Of a stretch of 64,000 bases of DNA, positions 32,202 to 44,068 are shown in pieces (the stretch's first letter is position 1; the number at the start of each line of letters is the position of its first letter). The stretch comes from Anthostomella pinea. Taxonomy: Eukaryota; Ascomycota; Sordariomycetes; Xylariales; Xylariaceae. Location of the stretch: positions 2,914,001-2,978,000 of the forward strand of contig CAUWAG010000012.1 of NCBI GenBank assembly GCA_963556695.1, given 5' to 3'. The translations under genes were made by a program, and so were the position numbers. The notes under the pieces are model-generated. The model worked only from the letters and a program-made list of their open reading frames with translations, searched no databases and was not told where the DNA came from.

Positions 32202-33124
32202 TCATGTAAGGCTTTGTATACTGTCGCATTCTAGAGAAGAGACAGACACGATCCGTATCTCATTCAGCTTCTCTTGCGTCAATGGAATGGCTGGTTTCTT
32301 CCCGATGTCCTGTTTGAGCGGCAGATTCAGATAGCACATACCCGGTTCCAGAAGTGGCCTGTCAAGCAGCTCGTCAAGAGTCCGGTACCCCTCCTCGAAA
32401 GCATCATCGGCTAGGGCGCGAGCGACAAGGAGGCTCAAGAGGCAGAAGGTGTGGGCTGGAACAAAGCCGATGCTGAACGCAACCCTATCGTGCAGAGAGG
32501 TTAGCCCACAGCAAGTCTCGGGGCGTGTGCAAGAGCGCCGGCCGAGCTTACTTGTCATCCTGATCGCGTTGGATCGTGTCCTTCTTGCGGTTGTTCTGAA
32601 TGACCAAAATATGAGCGACCAGTTTCAGAGCTGCCGGGTCATGGGGATCTCGTGCCAATCCAAATTGGACCTGTTCGTAAGGCAAACTGAGCACCGAGCC
32701 GTTTTGAAAGCCAGCGAGGCCAGTCACCAAGAGATATGTGTGGAAGGCAATTCGCTTGGCAGGCGTAAGACGGATATCGGCAGCACGGGTCCAGAGCGTG
32801 TCGAGAAACAGGGCGATGTCATCAGTCATTATCTCCTGCTTAACGATGGTTTGCGCGCGCGTAAGGCAGAGATTGTCCGACAGAGGTCCAGCTATCCACT
32901 GTGCGCGCCCTGGTTAGCCGGAATGACCTCGCAACGAGGCGCAATAGATTCTTTCTCACCCTGGATACTTCTGCGACCGATCCCGTCTTGTCTTTGCCGA
33001 CGAACGCCAGCCTCCAATACTCCCGGCGTCGGGGTTCTTGTTTCCTTTTGCGGTACAAGACCTCGTTGTCGGCTTCAACTACTAGATTCCTCCAGAGCTC
33101 TGACACGGTCACGGCCGAAGCCAC
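32202..33124 (-). pseudogene. DUF3435/FluG-like (tyrosine-recombinase-related) gene relic
   Basis: The minus strand encodes VSELWRNLVVEADNEVLYRK, then after a frame break DIALFLDTLWTRAADIR, AFHTYLLVTGLAGFQNGSV and LPYEQVQFGLARDPHDP. A clean 67-bp intron (GTAAGC...ATAG, 32485-32551) follows, then VAFSIGFVPAHTFCLLSLL, ARALADDAFEEGYRTLDELL and a short tail to a stop at 32202. This order resembles fungal FluG/DUF3435 proteins, the family that includes the recombinase of Starship elements. The tyrosine-containing C-terminal half is absent and the N-terminal part is frame-broken. Family identity is from recall of conserved blocks and is the main uncertainty. Confidence 0.5.
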
Positions 33125-33976
33125 CGTGGCGACGGAACCGACGAGAAGATCTATCTGTGCCTATGATTTTGGCCAGCTGTTCTGGCATAGTGGCTGAGCA
33201 GGCATGGAGCCAACCGCACCAATCATGATGCATATATAAAGGCCTGAAACCTGCGGGCAGCCCCAGCCCAGCGCTTACGCAGCGGATGTACCCTAGCATC
33301 CAGGGTCCAGCCGGGCGATGGGCAAGCCACGCTTCGGATACAGTGATCAAGTTGTTCTTCCATTCAATTCTATCAAGGTGAAGGAGGGAATATTGCAAGT
33401 TGAATCGTACTTCAAGACTATCTATGTACGCGATGGTGACTGGCATCAAAACCTGCCTGCATGGAGGCCTGCTTCGCCTAATGCACGGCGAGCCAACATC
33501 ACCGGTACAGTGTGTGTACAATATGAAGGGGGTGTGCGGCGGGAGGGTACGGGCACTGAACAACTCACATGGAAGCGAAACGGATTGCGCGACGGTGGGA
33601 GCAGACTGGCTGTGAGCGAACTCGATGCCCAGACGAAATACGGTTTTCAGAATCGGGTCGAGCAGCCTTTTCTGGCAGGCACGTCAGTCACGTGGGTCTT
33701 AGTCAGCGATGGCGACCGCTGTCCGCCCCACCCCAGCAGACGAACCTCCGGTATCAGGCTTATTTAAGGCAGAGCGGACGGGATGCCAAGTTCTCCTGAT
33801 CCTATGGTCGTATGTGGAAAATACATCTAATGTCGACACATATAATGGTAGGGTGGGCGAATATGTGGTGTGGTTCCTGGGCTTGGCTGGCGGTATAGCT
33901 TTGTTGGAGTAATACGAGAAGACGAAGCCCCTTGGGGTTATTGTTCAACCATCCAGTCTCCGTGTCAAGCCAAAGC
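33125..33976. other. Spacer 3' of the ThDP enzyme gene
   Basis: Several short frames on both strands but none with recognisable protein features. It may include decayed 5' sequence of the recombinase-like relic. Confidence 0.3.
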
Positions 33977-36264
33977 CTACATGAGTACCTCAATTAGCAT
34001 CCCCTTTCCCTTCCCAGCCACCCTCGAACCAGCCTGCTGGAGCGCTTCCTTGAAGTCCCCCACAGTCCTAACTCGCAGACCCTTCATCCATGCCTCCGGA
34101 TCCTCAGTCGCGTTTCCCCAGCCCACTTCCGATCCCGCGGCCGCCTCGGCTAGAGCAGCATAGTTGGGCGACGGACGGAAAGAGATGTTCAGTTCGTCGT
34201 CTGACGCCGTGGTGTTGAGGCCGGTGGGGTACATGATTTGCGTGGAGTTACGGGGAGCCTTCCAGCCTGTGATGGGTCAGCGGTACTCCCATGTGAGTCA
34301 AGTGTTGGGGTCTTCGAATGAACCAGTTTCGTGCAAGCGATGATGAGAGGTTGACTTACCTCCGTTGTTCAAGACGATCGTTAGGACCGGGATACCGTAC
34401 TTGCTTGCCACCCACTGTAACATCCAGAGTCAGCAATTGACGATGGCATGAATTCTCACGGATCATGTGTCATGTGTCGGGACATGAGCGGATATGTAAC
34501 ATGGACCCAAAATGTTACTCACCAGCGCACTAGCCGGCGCAGCGCACATGAAGCTGCCATCGCCGACGATGTGGCACACCAGGCTCGGTTCACACTCTGT
34601 CTTACTCTTTTTATCTTTCTCCGCATCTTCCAGCGCCATCTGGACACCCATTGCCGCGCCATTGCTCCATCCAATACCCGTTCCGCCGCAATTGATCCAG
34701 CTGCCCGGGCGGCTTGCCTGGATTTGATCGGAAAGCATTTGGGTGGCTGTCGCGACCCCGACGACAAAGGTCGTCGAGTCCGGGAGCGACGTTCTTAGAA
34801 GACTGCCGATGTTGTGTGCGTCCAGTGCTTCGTGAGCACTCAGCCGAGGTTGCAATGCAAGGGTTTCCAGACGAGCCTTGTGGACGTTGGCGCGGGCTTC
34901 TCCGCGGGCTGTATACCTGGGGTCTTGGAGTGTTTTGGTGAGCAAGGCATCATTCTCAATATAGTCAATCAACTGCGTGAGAGCTGTGAAGCTGTCAGCT
35001 TTCCAGCGTCCGTGTGCCGGGAAGAAAGAAACCGGCATCTGCTGATTCAACGGGTCGCTGTCGACGTGGTAGATCTTGGCGTCCTTGCGAGGCGGGTTGT
35101 GAGATGGGATCCAGGGGACGTCGCAGTCAAGCAAGAAGAAGACATCAGCATCTCGGGTGCACTCGTCCCTGCTCAGGCGAAAGCCTTCAGACGCGACGTG
35201 GGAAAAAGGGAAGCACATGTCGCTACCGCCGGTGTCGTGCACACGTATGCCAGGTATCAGGTCCGCCAGCGCAACGAGGAGTCCCGGATTGCGCCTGTCG
35301 CGACCGGAGTACCCCGTGATGATGAGGGGCCGCTCGGCTTGCACGAGGGCGGTAGATATGTCGCGAACGGCATCAGCGGTAAGAGCACTGGGTCCGATCG
35401 GCACCCACTGCTCTTGATCCAGCGAGTACGGCTGCATCTCCTGAGCCAGAACCTCTCGCGCGCTGGCCACATACACCGGACCCTTGGGCGTGCTGTTTGC
35501 GAATTGAAGCGCACGTCCGACAGTCTGCTTTACGTTCAGCCCGGTTCGGACTTCGCCGGTGTACCTGCAATACTGCCGGACGATGGCCTTCTGATCTGGG
35601 GCTTCTTGCAACCAGTGCATGTACTCGGTCCGCGAGCCGGGCAGCTCGCCGGCCTCGGTGTATGGGCACATGCCGGCGAAGATGAAAACGGGAGCGCGGC
35701 CGACGCTGGCGTTATGGATGCCTTGGCCGAGCGCCTGCGTGCCGACGTCGACGTGGACGAGGACGGCCTGCGGTCGACCTGTGACTCGGGCGTAACCGTC
35801 GGCCATGGAGATTGCGGTGATCTCGGATGGGCAAGTTATCATCCTAGGCCAGGCACCGGGTCGCTCTCTTTTGCCCCTGACAATAGCCTCGAGGATAGAT
35901 GGGTGATCGGACCCGACATTCACGAAACATGCTGTGATACCGGCCTGGACAATAAGGGGTGTTAGAGGTCGGAAATGTTAGGGGGTTACGGTGTGGTGTG
36001 GCATACTTCCCACATGGCCTCAAACAGAGCAAATGCGGTCGTGTAGCTCTCAGGCGTTTCCATCTCTGCACGGCTGGGCAGCGAAGTAGTCATGAGTTTG
36101 CGTGTCGAGAAGCTGACAGCTGGTGGAGGCTGTGATGGTACATGAGTCCGGAGCGTGAAGGGCAGCCCCGGCTTCGATGTAGGCGAGCGACTTGGCCTGC
36201 GAGCCGTTGCAATCGCGGGGCTGCGAGTTGACCCTGCCAACCAAACGTGGCTTCGAGCAGCCAT
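33977..36264 (-). CDS. Thiamine-diphosphate-dependent enzyme (acetolactate synthase/benzoylformate decarboxylase-like)
   Basis: Four exons: 36264-36007, 35944-34523, 34414-34360, 34266-33977. Introns are 62, 108 and 93 bp with GT...AG ends and keep the frame, giving 674 residues. The Pyr domain has the activating Glu in CPSEITAISMADGYARV. The PP domain has GDGSFMCAAPASAL, split by intron 2, and the motif ends IVLNNGGW across exons 3 and 4, so both halves of the ThDP/Mg site are present. The first 57 residues before MTTSLPSRAE are Arg/Ser-rich with no acidic residues, like a mitochondrial presequence; a start at 36093 would remove them (617 residues). Substrate cannot be told: 2-keto acid decarboxylation or ligation is expected. 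Confidence 0.85.
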
Positions 36265-36669
36265 TCTGAGAGGGATTGTGCGTGGGTTGATAGTAATGAT
36301 TGAAGGATGAGGTGAGATTTCAAATAACAGGGCGCCGGGATTCAGAGCCATTTCACATCGCACGGATGGCGGACCCCTTGCATATCTGCTCCACATGCCA
36401 TAACGAAAAGTTCCCAACGCATAAAAGTTCTACCTATCACTATCACAAGTAATTATGGATCAGAACTTGGATATCCTGGACATCTCCGGCACCGTGGTCC
36501 TGTGACCATGATGATTGCACCAAGTAAATCAACTTCATGGGTCCGCTCCAAAACAGGTGGTTGAATACAAGGAACAGGGCCATCCATATGAAGATGATAC
36601 ATGGTCATTTGCACTTAGTATGGTCTATCACACATGGACATCCATTGAGCGCTTTGAGCAATGTACATG

Positions 36670-36865
36670 TACAACCACCCACCACAAGTCTCCTTCCGGT
36701 AAGACTCTATTAAGTCTTGAGGCATTGATTCTATACTCATATCAGTAGAATAAATACCCTGGAATAAGCACCTTTGATCCGAAAAGCCGTCTTTAATGCT
36801 TATTCCAGTGTGCTTATGGCATATTCGATAGGATGAGCTCCAACACAGATACGTCGACCCATGCT
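36670..36865. repeat. MITE copy A with 50-bp hairpin
   Basis: Hairpin 36759-36808: CTGGAATAAGCA...TGCTTATTCCAG. The left end near 36670 reads TACAACC then CACAAGTCTCC, matching the terminal repeat of copies B and D. The right end is not clear. It lies just past the 3' end of the receptor-like gene. Confidence 0.65.
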
Positions 36866-36872
36866 TCGAGCG

Positions 36873-38200
36873 CTACTGACGCTCGACCTTGACTTCACTC
36901 CGAAGTACTACAACGCCACCCTCTGCATTCGGGCCTTGAGGGAATGTCCGTGAAGACGTGACATGTACCTCGTTGCCATATTCTTGCAACTCAATGTACG
37001 GCCCATCGCCGTTCGTGCTGACCATTGTACTCATGAGACTCTTGGTGAAGTAAGGATCTCTTGATCTTGAAGACTTGGAACGACGGTTGGACTCCCTCAA
37101 ACCCCTGAGCGCGGAGGCGGTAGGGCGAGCCGGGGTGGACCCTTTGCGATGCCCTTTGCGGAAGATGACGGGAAGCTCTGGAAAGCAGACACACAGGAGG
37201 CCAGAAGCCAGTTCCGCCGCCCTCCAGAGGAGTATCTCCGGTTGGTACCAAGATGTGTCGGCGTTACCGCTGTCCCTCAGACGGACAACGAAGCCGACTG
37301 TGGCGAAGATGGGTGCGCTATTCGTAGTCAGTACCATGTGGCTAGGGCGGCAAAGAAGGATCAGGGGCGAATTAGGGTTTGCTTTAACTCTTCTCTATCA
37401 TGGAAGCGAGACATACCAGAGACCAAAGGTGAATTTTAACACCACGAGAACCCGCTTCAAGTGATCCATCCGAAGGTTCCGTACGGCTTGGACAGGAAGT
37501 AGTAGGATCAGGTAATCAGTCACTGTGTTGAAGCCGCCGCTGGCGTTCAATAACCACTTGATATCTATGCATTTCCCGGGGATCGTACTATCCCAGATCT
37601 TGGCCCGCGGTTGGCACTCGAAGATCTTGACGATGGTGATGCTCCCGTAAAAGCCAATAACGAGGACGACCAGGGCCACAATGGCAATGTCAAACACGCT
37701 CCACCGGATGGGCGAGAAGACACGGCGATACAGCCAGAGAACTGCAAGCTTGGTAAGGCCGATCATGACGCCGTATGTGATGGCCGCGACGTTGAACCAG
37801 TAGGCGCCTTCGTGGGCGTGGGCCTCAGTAATATCCCAGAGGTGCTGGCCTCCATGATGGGACATGGTGGCTCGCGTGAGGCCGCAGTAAACGACGGTAC
37901 AGCCCACGCGGTGGTTACTAGAAAGTCCTCAAATATCCATATGCGCTTGATGAAAAAGCGGACGTAAGAGCGCAGGAGGAAGAAGACTGTGACTAGAGGA
38001 AGGCATACCCCTATCGTGAGGTCCGCAGTTTGCTGTAGTGAAGCTGGGTGCTCGGGGTTCGAAGTGACTCCTGGTGGCGGGTTCAAAGCCGGCGTGAAAG
38101 CCGGTGTAGCGGCAGACGTTGACAGTTGGGGCACCATGGCTACATGGTAGGTAAGGTAGTAGTGCAGCGAGCTTTTGTGGGACGGAAAGGAGAGCGACAT
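36873..38200 (-). pseudogene. PTH11/rhodopsin-like seven-helix membrane protein, one frameshift
   Basis: Transmembrane helices are evident: IGVCLPLVTVFFLLRSYV (exon 1), then AAITYGVMIGLTKLAVLWL, FDIAIVALVVLVIGFYGSI and TVTDYLILLLPVQAV. A 99-bp intron (37318-37416, GTATGT...ATAG) joins FTFGLC to APIFATVGFVVRLRDSG, a typical ending of the last helix block of fungal rhodopsin-domain proteins. A polar cytoplasmic tail follows. Between TTAWA and TVVYCGL near 37900-37908 one base is missing, so the frame shifts. All else looks intact, so this is either a recent null allele or a sequence error. Family members include surface-sensing receptors, but most are uncharacterised. Confidence 0.7.
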
Positions 38201-38828
38201 TCTGGTGATTACATAGCTGGATAGTGGGCGGACGCGGCTCAGGGGTTATCTGAACTGATCCCTGGCACGGCTGCAGTTGGAGAGCACCCGCGTCGCACAG
38301 CATAGATGAGATGACCTCTAAATGGACCGACGAGCATCCACCTTCCCCATTGGGTTCATGTCGGAGTGCAATATTACATGTCAGATGTTGGGAGACAATA
38401 CTGCATGTCGGAGCCCGCAGATATACCAGCAGCCTCGAGTCCTCGACCAATCGCTCAGACAAGATGGAGGCAGGGAGAAGGTTGGGCACAACCCGGCTGA
38501 ACGATCTGGTCCCCGGGCCGTATGCAGGTCGGGATACTACGCATCTCCAAACACGCCAATGCAACATGTAGGTCACCAGGAGCCCGAGGTACCATCCAAG
38601 ATGCAGGGCCCAGGCCGGTCTTTCTCACGAGCACGCGGGTATTTGAAGGTCTCCCTCCCTTGTCATCTACTCCAGCCTTCGCAGCTCTCTTCCACCAACG
38701 TCGCAAAACCTGTGTCAACCCTCCCTTTGGTCGCTTCTGTTCAATCATCTACGAGCCAAAGTAACTGCGCGGCGACTTGCCGTCTCCCTGCCCTCCGTAG
38801 GTCGCCGACATAGAAGCCCGGTCGAATC
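38201..38828. other. Divergent promoter region between receptor-like and MFS genes
   Basis: The two genes point away from each other, so this 0.6-kb stretch should hold both promoters. No coding signal was recognised. The last 150 bp are C/T-rich before the MFS start. Confidence 0.4.
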
Positions 38829-40543
38829 ATGGGGAATCCAGGTACGTAAATACTACCACAAACAGCATTGTCGCATTGAAAACGGGCACTGACCGGGCCA
38901 GAGCGTCATGTAGCTGAGTCTACATCGACACTTCCAGAGGCAGATGGCCTGTCCGAGGCCGAGTCGGCCAGGCTGATGAGCAAGATCGACTGGCATGTCC
39001 TTCCAATGCTCTTCATTATCTATGTCGCCGCCTTTCTTGACCGGCAAGTCACCGAGGCTGTTCATATGTTCCGTCCCGACTGACGATGTGGCTCTTCAGG
39101 GCCAACATTGCAAATGCCCTCACCTTGGGTCTGCCGGAAGACCTTGGGTTGACGGGACAGCAGCCTAATACCGCGCTGGCGGTGTTCTTCGTACCCTACA
39201 TCATCTTCGAAATCCCTTCCAACATCCTGATGAAGATATTCACCCCACATATCTGGCTTTCTCTCTGTATCCTTGGGTTCGGTATTGTCATGATTGGCCA
39301 GGGTTTCGTGAAGAACTTCGGCGGCCTGATCGCAACGCGCTTCTTTCTAGGACTGTTCGAGGCAGGCATTTTCCCGGGGAGTTTCTACCTGATCAGTTTC
39401 TGGTATAAGCGCCAGGGTTCACTGAAGCGGTTTACTATCTACTTCTGCTCCGTCCTCTTGGCTTCTGCGTTCGGCGGGCTCCTTGCATCCGCAATCGCAA
39501 AGATGGACGGGATCCGAGGCCTCGGTAGCTGGAGGTGGATTTTTATCTTGGAAGGCATTGTCACCGTCTTCGTTGCGGTCGCCGCGTTCTTCTTCGTCAG
39601 CGACTTCCCCAGTGATGCAAAGTGGCTATCCCTAACGGAAAGGGAATTCGTGCTACGGAGCACACGGGAACACGAGTCCAGCACGGGGACCAAGGTTACT
39701 CGGCGAGATCTTGCCGAGTTCTTCAAGGACCCGAAGAACACTCTGGGTGCGATAATGTACTTCTGTGAGTCTTCACTGCCCCAAACTGTACTTCGGTACA
39801 TTCCCCGTCGTCTCGAGCCAATATGACCCCTTGCCAGCGGTTGTCGTCCCCATCTATTCGTTCGCCTACTTCACACCAACGATCGTCAAGACACTGGGGT
39901 ACTCGACGGTCCAGACCCAGCTCCATTCCGTTCCTCCCTTTGCAGCTGCACTTGGGCTGTGCCTCGTTTTGGCGTACCTATCAGATCGGTCAGACATTCG
40001 CTTGCCCTACGTGCTTTTCCCGGCGGCCCTCCTCATTGCAGGCCTTGCCATCTTGATGACCACACATGGTCACTTCTCAGCGCAATATGCCGGGATTTGC
40101 TTGGTCTGCATGGGTGCCTTCGCTGGAGCTTCACTCGTCATATGTTGGTACATCATGAACCTGGAAGGCCACAAAAACAGAATTATTGGAAGTGCCGTAC
40201 GTATAAAAACATCCCATTACAAGACCCTGAACCTTGGTTTCGAGAACAAGCTTTGTTGTTCCCTTTCCTTCTCCATCTAGAAATTTGCCGTACGGGTTTA
40301 AGGACAGGATGCTAACGTACAGCGCAGTGGATGATTAGTTTCGGCAATAGTGGGGGCATAATAGCCCCCTTCGCTTTCTTGCCGAAATTTGCACCGGACT
40401 ACCGCCCAGGCTACTCAACGTGTGCGGGGGTTGCAGCGTTGGGAATCGTTGCGGCTCTCTGCTATGCCGCTTGTGTGGTGCGGGAGAGGCGCAGCGTCCG
40501 TGGTAACAGCGCAGTAGAGAAGACACATGTGCTTTCCTTATAG
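38829..40543 (+). CDS. MFS transporter, anion:cation symporter (Dal5/TNA1-like) family
   Basis: Five exons: 38829-38841, 38902-39043, 39100-39764, 39838-40196, 40328-40543. They give 464 residues with frame kept throughout. The start MGNPERHVAES is followed by IDWHVLPMLFIIYVAAFLDR and NIANALTLGLPEDLGLT, the TM1-loop signature of this family, then TM2-TM6 (VFFVPYIIFEIPSNILMK, FFLGLFEAGIFPGSFYLI). The C-terminal half starts VVVPIYSFAYFTPTIVKTLG and ends GIVAALCYAACVVRERR. Intron 2 (39044-39099) uses a GC donor, GCAAGT. These proteins move small organic anions such as allantoate, nicotinate or other carboxylates with protons. The neighbouring ThDP enzyme makes a carboxylate substrate possible but unproven. 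Confidence 0.85.
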
Positions 40544-40783
40544 TACACAACACGGGAAGGGGAGACATCGACTTAGCTGCGAGCAGTGTACCCGGTTGGG
40601 ATTCGCGAAGATGTAACGACATGTAGGACTGCATGTGTCTATGAGTCCCCTACACCGTGCACATCCACTAGATATAAACCATCTGGCCGGAACCAAGAAA
40701 GCAATTCAAGTCTTTCATGTAGTCTCCCCCTAATTATCTGCTCTAGTTCGACAGAGCCATTACTTCCCAGCACTACGCGCCAA

Positions 40784-41528
40784 CATGGCTACCAAAGCCG
40801 TGGCCGGCAGCATTGCGAAGAACGCCGAACGTGCTGTACAGCCCCTTAGGATCACACGTGTCTCAAGGAAGTTCTAGATGCAGAGACCAACGTTCCCCGC
40901 GGTTTTCCGGGCAGAACCGGTCGCAACCCCTGCCGGGATGGCAGCCGGAATGTCGAGGATTGGTGTTCCTTACTTCCCCGCCCAACGTCTTTGGGGTTAA
41001 CCTACATGTACCCCAACATGCAGGCAAGGAAGCTGTCCATCTCCATGACCGTCTGTCTGCTTAGCTTCAATGTTACCTTGGGATCCTCCCTCCCCAGCGG
41101 TGCCGGCACTTTCCTAGATGCCCATTTCGGAGTCACGTCCGAGCCCTTGCCTGTGGCAGTATTTCTAATAGGCTATAGTAAGTGACCCTCCCGGTCTTAC
41201 AAATATCATGTCAGCTGCATTGCTTTGCCCCTGGCATTGGAAGCTCCACGTGCACTTGAGGCTCTTACCCGCTCCGAGCATCAAGTATGGTGGGCAGTCA
41301 GGGGCAGCTGCCACGAGGGTGCTGTGGGCGGTCCCTGTCTCCTATTGGATTCGGCAGAGCGATGGTATCTTTGGACCCATCATCTTCGCGCCCGTATCAG
41401 AGTTCTGGGGTCGTCCTCCAGTTTTCCCGGCCCCCTTCGGCTGCTGCGGCTGCTGCAGTGCTGCGATAACTCCAGCCCTAAAGCCAAGCAGTCTACCCCT
41501 CGGATCACCTGTCAATTCGAGAATCTAA
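40784..41528 (+). pseudogene. Decayed MFS transporter (DHA1-like) gene
   Basis: Pieces in order: an ATG at 40784 with a short frame; then KLSISMTVCLLSFNVTLGSS, LPSGAGTFLDAHFGV and VAVFLIGY ending at a GTAAGT donor at about 41179; then GIFGPIIFAPVSEFWGRPP, which resembles the drug:H+ antiporter loop-2 region (PxSExxGRRPV). Frame breaks separate these and nothing after TM3 is recognisable. It is a broken relic next to an intact MFS gene of another family. Confidence 0.6.
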
Positions 41529-41532
41529 GCTG

Positions 41533-41740
41533 ACTAAAGCGGAGTTCAAGGCCGACCCTCTGCTCATCATCGGCTCCTGACGAGTTGTCCTTTGCGACTA
41601 AGCGAAAGGACTTCCAGTCCGATTCACTGCTCCAGGTCGGGGACGTGGATGAGTCTTCGTACGCTTCGAAGAGGAAGGAGTTTGAATCAGATTCAATGCT
41701 CCAGGGTGGGGGTCAGTCCTGAATCATCATACGCCCAACG
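41533..41740 (+). repeat. Three diverged tandem repeats of about 63-72 bp
   Basis: Units begin ACTAAAGCGGAGTTCAAG, ACTAAGCGAAAGGACTTCCA and AAGAGGAAGGAGTTTGAAT. Each could encode K-x-[ED]-F-x-[AS]-D-[PS]-[LM]-L. The second and third units are in one open frame ending in TGA; the first is out of frame. They may be the tail of the decayed transporter or an independent repeat. Confidence 0.6.
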
Positions 41741-41793
41741 AGGATATGATATCATGAGCACCTGGTATTGAACCGGGAGTCGGAGTGATTGAG

Positions 41794-42439
41794 TGTCAGA
41801 TATCATAACAGTGGCGTGTTTAGCCTTGTTGTGATTGCTGTGAGCAGCATATGTGTCATCCCGTAGGATCACATGTGTTACGAACCAACAAGAAGGACAA
41901 AGGACGAGGCCCATTGACAGGCCCAACAGGACAGAACGGGAATAGGAAGAAGCCGTAGGAACGCACGGACCATACGAAGGGGACGGATCACGGGATCAGA
42001 AGCATCACGTGATGGATATGATGGATCAGGAGCATCTCCAGCATATCCACCTCATCAGTGAGGGAGAGATTGGATATATAAGGATGGACATTTCCTAATT
42101 AGACAGATAGACAGTCTCTATCTCAGTGATCAATCTAAGCATCTTAGCCAACCCTAAGGTGAGAGAAATCTCCTGACGACTCGACTATTCAGTGATTCCC
42201 TGGATCAGACCAAGCCCCAGTATCTGAGTGTCTTCTAGTTGACAGAAGCCTCTATCGTCCTTTGTGTTGACTTACCTCAGAACACAAACCCTATAGAACC
42301 CTTTAGCCTCATAGGTTAGACGGCTCGTCACAACATGTGATAGCTGTTAGAGGTACCTTTCCTGCCTTTTTAAGGAGGATGATTCCCCCATTAGCTATCC
42401 TTATTCCTCTTCTAATACAGACCATTCCTAAATTTCACA
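41794..42439 (+). repeat. 184-bp solo LTR, split by another solo LTR
   Basis: Starts TGTCAGATATCATAACAG and ends AAATTTCACA; flanked by TTGAG and TTGGG, an imperfect 5-bp duplication. After removing the 462-bp insertion at 41878-42339 it is 184 bp, exactly the length of the inverted copy at 44069-44252, to which it is about 80-85 percent identical. Confidence 0.8.
41878..42334 (+). repeat. 457-bp solo LTR nested in the 184-bp LTR
   Basis: Flanked by an exact ATGTG duplication (41873-41877 and 42335-42339). The empty site is visible in the other 184-bp LTR. Ends read TTACGAACC and CGTCACAAC; including the TG/CA of the duplication gives TGTTACG...CACAACA, as in Gypsy-type LTRs. A TATATAAGG box lies near 42077. 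No internal retrotransposon sequence remains. Confidence 0.75.
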
Positions 42440-42492
42440 TTGGGCGTGGGCGAAGACTACATTTTTGTGGTAGCGGTTGCTCGTGAGCTTTG

Positions 42493-42716
42493 TTAGACTG
42501 AACTGCCAACAGCCTCCGTACACCCCTATTTCAGCAAGCGACGGGTATATTTACCATAAATGGTACAAGCACTCTGGAATAAGCACTCGAAATGACTTTT
42601 TGGATCAAAGCTTCTTATTCCAGTGTGTTTATTTCATTGAGAAAAACCTTAATAGCCAAGACTTGATAAAGGCCTCCCGGATGGAGACTTATGGATGGTG
42701 ATTGTACCTTAGCCTC
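42493..42716. repeat. MITE copy B, 224 bp, with 50-bp hairpin
   Basis: The left end TAGACTGAACTGCC...CTCCGTACAC pairs with the right end, whose complement reads TACAATCACCATCC then ATAAGTCTCC. Internal hairpin 42574-42623: CTGGAATAAGCAC...TTCTTATTCCAG. The flanking TA at both ends fits a TA target site. Confidence 0.75.
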
Positions 42717-43226
42717 TTACTCCCCGACCTGTTAAACTTACACGGCAGGGTATAGGACGGCCTTTTTGGTTCGTGTGATTTATTCATAATAGGCATCCGA
42801 TTTACTTTATATGAACGTCGTGACTTACGACGAGATTATGTGAGTGAGTTTAAAGGCAATCTGCTACAAATTATCTCAGTCCATAAAAATCTTGACCATG
42901 GCGTCCACGGCGATACGCCACAGCTGAGCGGCGTCTCAATCGTCGAAACTTTTCTCTTGCTTGATTAGCATCAGACAAGCCATAAAACTCAAAGCGGAAC
43001 TCTCGTCGCGGTTCTATGTTTATCTTCGATATCTCAAAAACAACTTATATGGAGGAGACCTCCGCGTGAAAAATTCGCGCACACTTTCCAAAGCCGAACA
43101 ACCTCGCGATCAACAAAATAGTAACAACGATACTAGCAACCCTTCATCCCAGGCCACTCTACTAGGCATATTCTTTCTGTTTGATAGAGAACCGTCCTAA
43201 TACATTCAGCCTACATACTTCGCGAT

Positions 43227-43884
43227 ATGGAGCCAAATAAGCCTCAGCAGCTATCAAGCGACTCCGCTCCGCCATACAAAGATCATACTGCGGCCGATCT
43301 GTCTCGGCAGAGCCCAAATACTGTTCTCCAACATCGTACCCCACCACTGGTCTGTGGCCCAGTGGGTGCGGGCAAGTTCTACTTTGACGATCCGGCAGAT
43401 TACGCCCTGCTATTCAATTTCTTCCCCGACAAGGGCAAGACTTATTCGCAACAAACATGGCTTGGCTATCTGTTTGTCAAGTGGTACGACGTTCCTGGAT
43501 TGATGCGTTATGGATTCTATTGGACCCCCGGACGAAGTTCTCAGAGAAGAGAGGTTCTTCGACGACACATCCTCCCACTACAGAGAGCGTCACCGCTCCA
43601 AAGGGGGCGCCCCGTTCCCCAGGATAAGACACTGGTTTTTGAAGGATGCGCAGGAGAAGTGGATTGCGCATTTCCAGGCGTGTGCGTCTAATGACGCCAT
43701 ACTATCCAGCATCTGGCTCGATAGTCTGTCACTAGAGAACGTCGCAGCAGCGAGCGCGCGAGGTCCAACGGGCATGGACATCTACAACTTCCAGGTATCG
43801 GATCGCCGCAACGCTTTCAACGCGATCTACGACGATATGTGTCTGGAGGGGTGGTGGCCATGGCCGAAGAAGGAGCAACAGTAA
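43227..43884 (+). pseudogene. Hypothetical protein gene with a frameshift in a C run
   Basis: Frame 1 starts MEPNKPQQLSSDSAPPYKD and runs through FYFDDPADYALLFNFFPDKG and MRYGFYWTP. The protein then continues in the next frame (PPDEVLREERFFDDTS...GWWPWPKKEQQ) to a stop at 43884. The shift falls in the CCCCC run at 43525-43529; one C too many would explain it. The combined length is about 218 residues, acidic/aromatic-rich, with no signal peptide or helix. I do not recognise the family. Confidence 0.5.
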
Positions 43885-44068
43885 GAGGGGAGGTGAACCT
43901 ACTGGGGACTATTGGTTTCTTGCCGCCGTTGGCTACTAACAGGTCAATGTAAGTCCATGGCTGTTCGTCAAAATTGTCTCGCAACTATCTTTATGGTTAT
44001 CTACTATATTGTGATAATCTTGCCAATTTCCCCTTACTCTTCAATTTACTTGTACATCGCTATCATAG

